The position numbers were made by a program, and so were the translations under genes. Under the pieces are notes generated by a model. The model was not told the DNA's origin, ran no database searches, and saw nothing but the letters and a program-made list of their open reading frames with translations. Positions 63,767-64,000 of a DNA stretch of 64,000 nucleotides are shown one piece after another. Origin of the DNA: Cellvibrio fontiphilus (GTDB lineage Bacteria; Pseudomonadota; Gammaproteobacteria; Pseudomonadales; Cellvibrionaceae); the NCBI RefSeq assembly GCF_035317345.1, contig NZ_JAYKTU010000012.1; one strand, written 5' to 3'. How positions within the stretch are numbered: position 1 is the first letter of the stretch; every line of letters starts with the position of its first letter.

Positions 63767-63976
63767 TTATTCCACTCGCGATTCCTCCTGAAAAAATCCT
63801 TGGCACAGTCTGTGCAAAAGCCCACTTAGGCGACCCGTATAGAAATCCTGTTGGTATTCATTTCTTACCAGTCTTGCCACGAAGTTCTCACAAACTGAGC
63901 AATTTGATTGCCGCTGTTTCTGGGCTTCATCAGTCGGCTTGTCACAGCACATGCAACTGTGAACAGGAACAATCAT
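63767..63976 (-). CDS. possible small Cys-rich protein
   Basis: A 69-aa open frame with two cysteine clusters (CMCC at ~8-11 and CSVC at ~26-29) reminiscent of a small zinc-binding protein. There is no Shine-Dalgarno (the reverse strand reads TCTCCT), and the frame runs through the sigma-54-type site. It may be chance. Recorded as uncertain. Confidence 0.25.
   Translation of the reverse strand: MIVPVHSCMCCDKPTDEAQKQRQSNCSVCENFVARLVRNEYQQDFYTGRLSGLLHRLCQGFFQEESRVE
63801..63816 (+). promoter_or_regulatory. sigma-54-type promoter for the gene at the right edge
   Basis: TGGCAC-AGTCT-GTGCA keeps the -24 TGGCAC and the -12 TGCA at proper spacing; the -14 T is replaced by G. About 174 bp before the ATG at 63990. 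Confidence 0.5.
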
Positions 63977-63989
63977 TAGGAGATTTATT

Positions 63990-64000
63990 ATGCCTTTAAT
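63990..64000 (+). CDS. start of a truncated gene at the window edge
   Basis: AGGAG stands at about 63978-63982, before the ATG at 63990; only Met-Pro-Leu and part of a codon are visible. By position after flaG it could be fliD or a second flagellar export substrate; this cannot be told from three residues. Confidence 0.5.

Larger units (their letters stand above)
63558..63989 (+). other. 432-bp gap between flaG and the next gene
   Basis: It holds a strong terminator (63621-63660), a possible Cys-rich minus-strand ORF (63767-63976), and a sigma-54-type site at 63801-63816. Confidence 0.6.

Noticed and set aside
1..64000. CRISPR arrays, insertion sequences, prophage or integrase genes
   Set aside because: No regular spaced repeats, transposase, integrase or terminal inverted repeats were seen on either strand.

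Overview
The window looks like the chromosome of a free-living, polysaccharide-degrading gammaproteobacterium with a polar flagellum. The best guess is Cellvibrio or a close relative in the Cellvibrionaceae. The reasons are the Pseudomonas-like order flgN-flgM-flgA / cheV-cheR-flgBCDE / flgFGHIJKL-fliT-fliC-flaG, the presence of cmoAB, uup, topA and tig-clpP-clpX-lon-hupB-ppiD, and a small galactan-degradation locus with two GH53 galactanases and a GH2 enzyme. This assignment is inferred from gene content only. No insertion sequence, prophage, integrase or CRISPR array was seen.

Layout. (1) 1-9000: a diguanylate cyclase; a CpxRA-type two-component pair divergent from a CpxP/Spy-like periplasmic protein, with a helical-turn direct repeat between them; a FldB-type flavodoxin; a PhyH-type oxygenase; a TraF-family outer-membrane-like protein; and the cmoAB tRNA-wobble modification operon. 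(2) 9100-18700: a signalling block with EAL-CBS-GGDEF, receiver-TPR, a soluble histidine kinase, a twin-FHA tail-anchored protein, a probable DUF5610 protein, a glutaredoxin-like protein, EAL-HDOD and a first CheV. (3) 18700-37100: housekeeping genes slt, uup, uspA, two unknown membrane-anchored proteins, topA with its DUF6586 neighbour, tRNA-Leu(UAG), tig, clpP, clpX, lon, hupB and ppiD. Good sigma-70 promoters lie ahead of topA and hupB and a sigma-32-type promoter ahead of lon. (4) 37200-42060: galactan locus (GH53, GH2 lipoprotein, GH53) with a perfect 16-bp inverted repeat over the probable promoter of the second GH53. (5) 42100-64000: flagellar and chemotaxis genes.

How the parts work together. 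The flagellar genes follow the assembly hierarchy. Sigma-54-type sites stand before flgB and flgF, and probably before the gene entering at the right edge. Near-consensus FliA sites drive flgMN (anti-sigma factor and chaperone) and fliC. A strong terminator separates flgBCDE from flgF onward. FlgE, FlgK, FlgL and FliC are all unusually long, and FlgE and FlgK share a recognisable module, so the outer face of the filament axis seems to have been remodelled as a set. Three c-di-GMP proteins, two CheV proteins and CheR point to tight control of the switch between swimming and attachment. The galactan enzymes fit a life on plant cell walls. The most original signals are the shared FlgE/FlgK module, the operator-like repeat in the galactan locus and the uncharacterised receiver-TPR / kinase / FHA / DUF5610 cluster.
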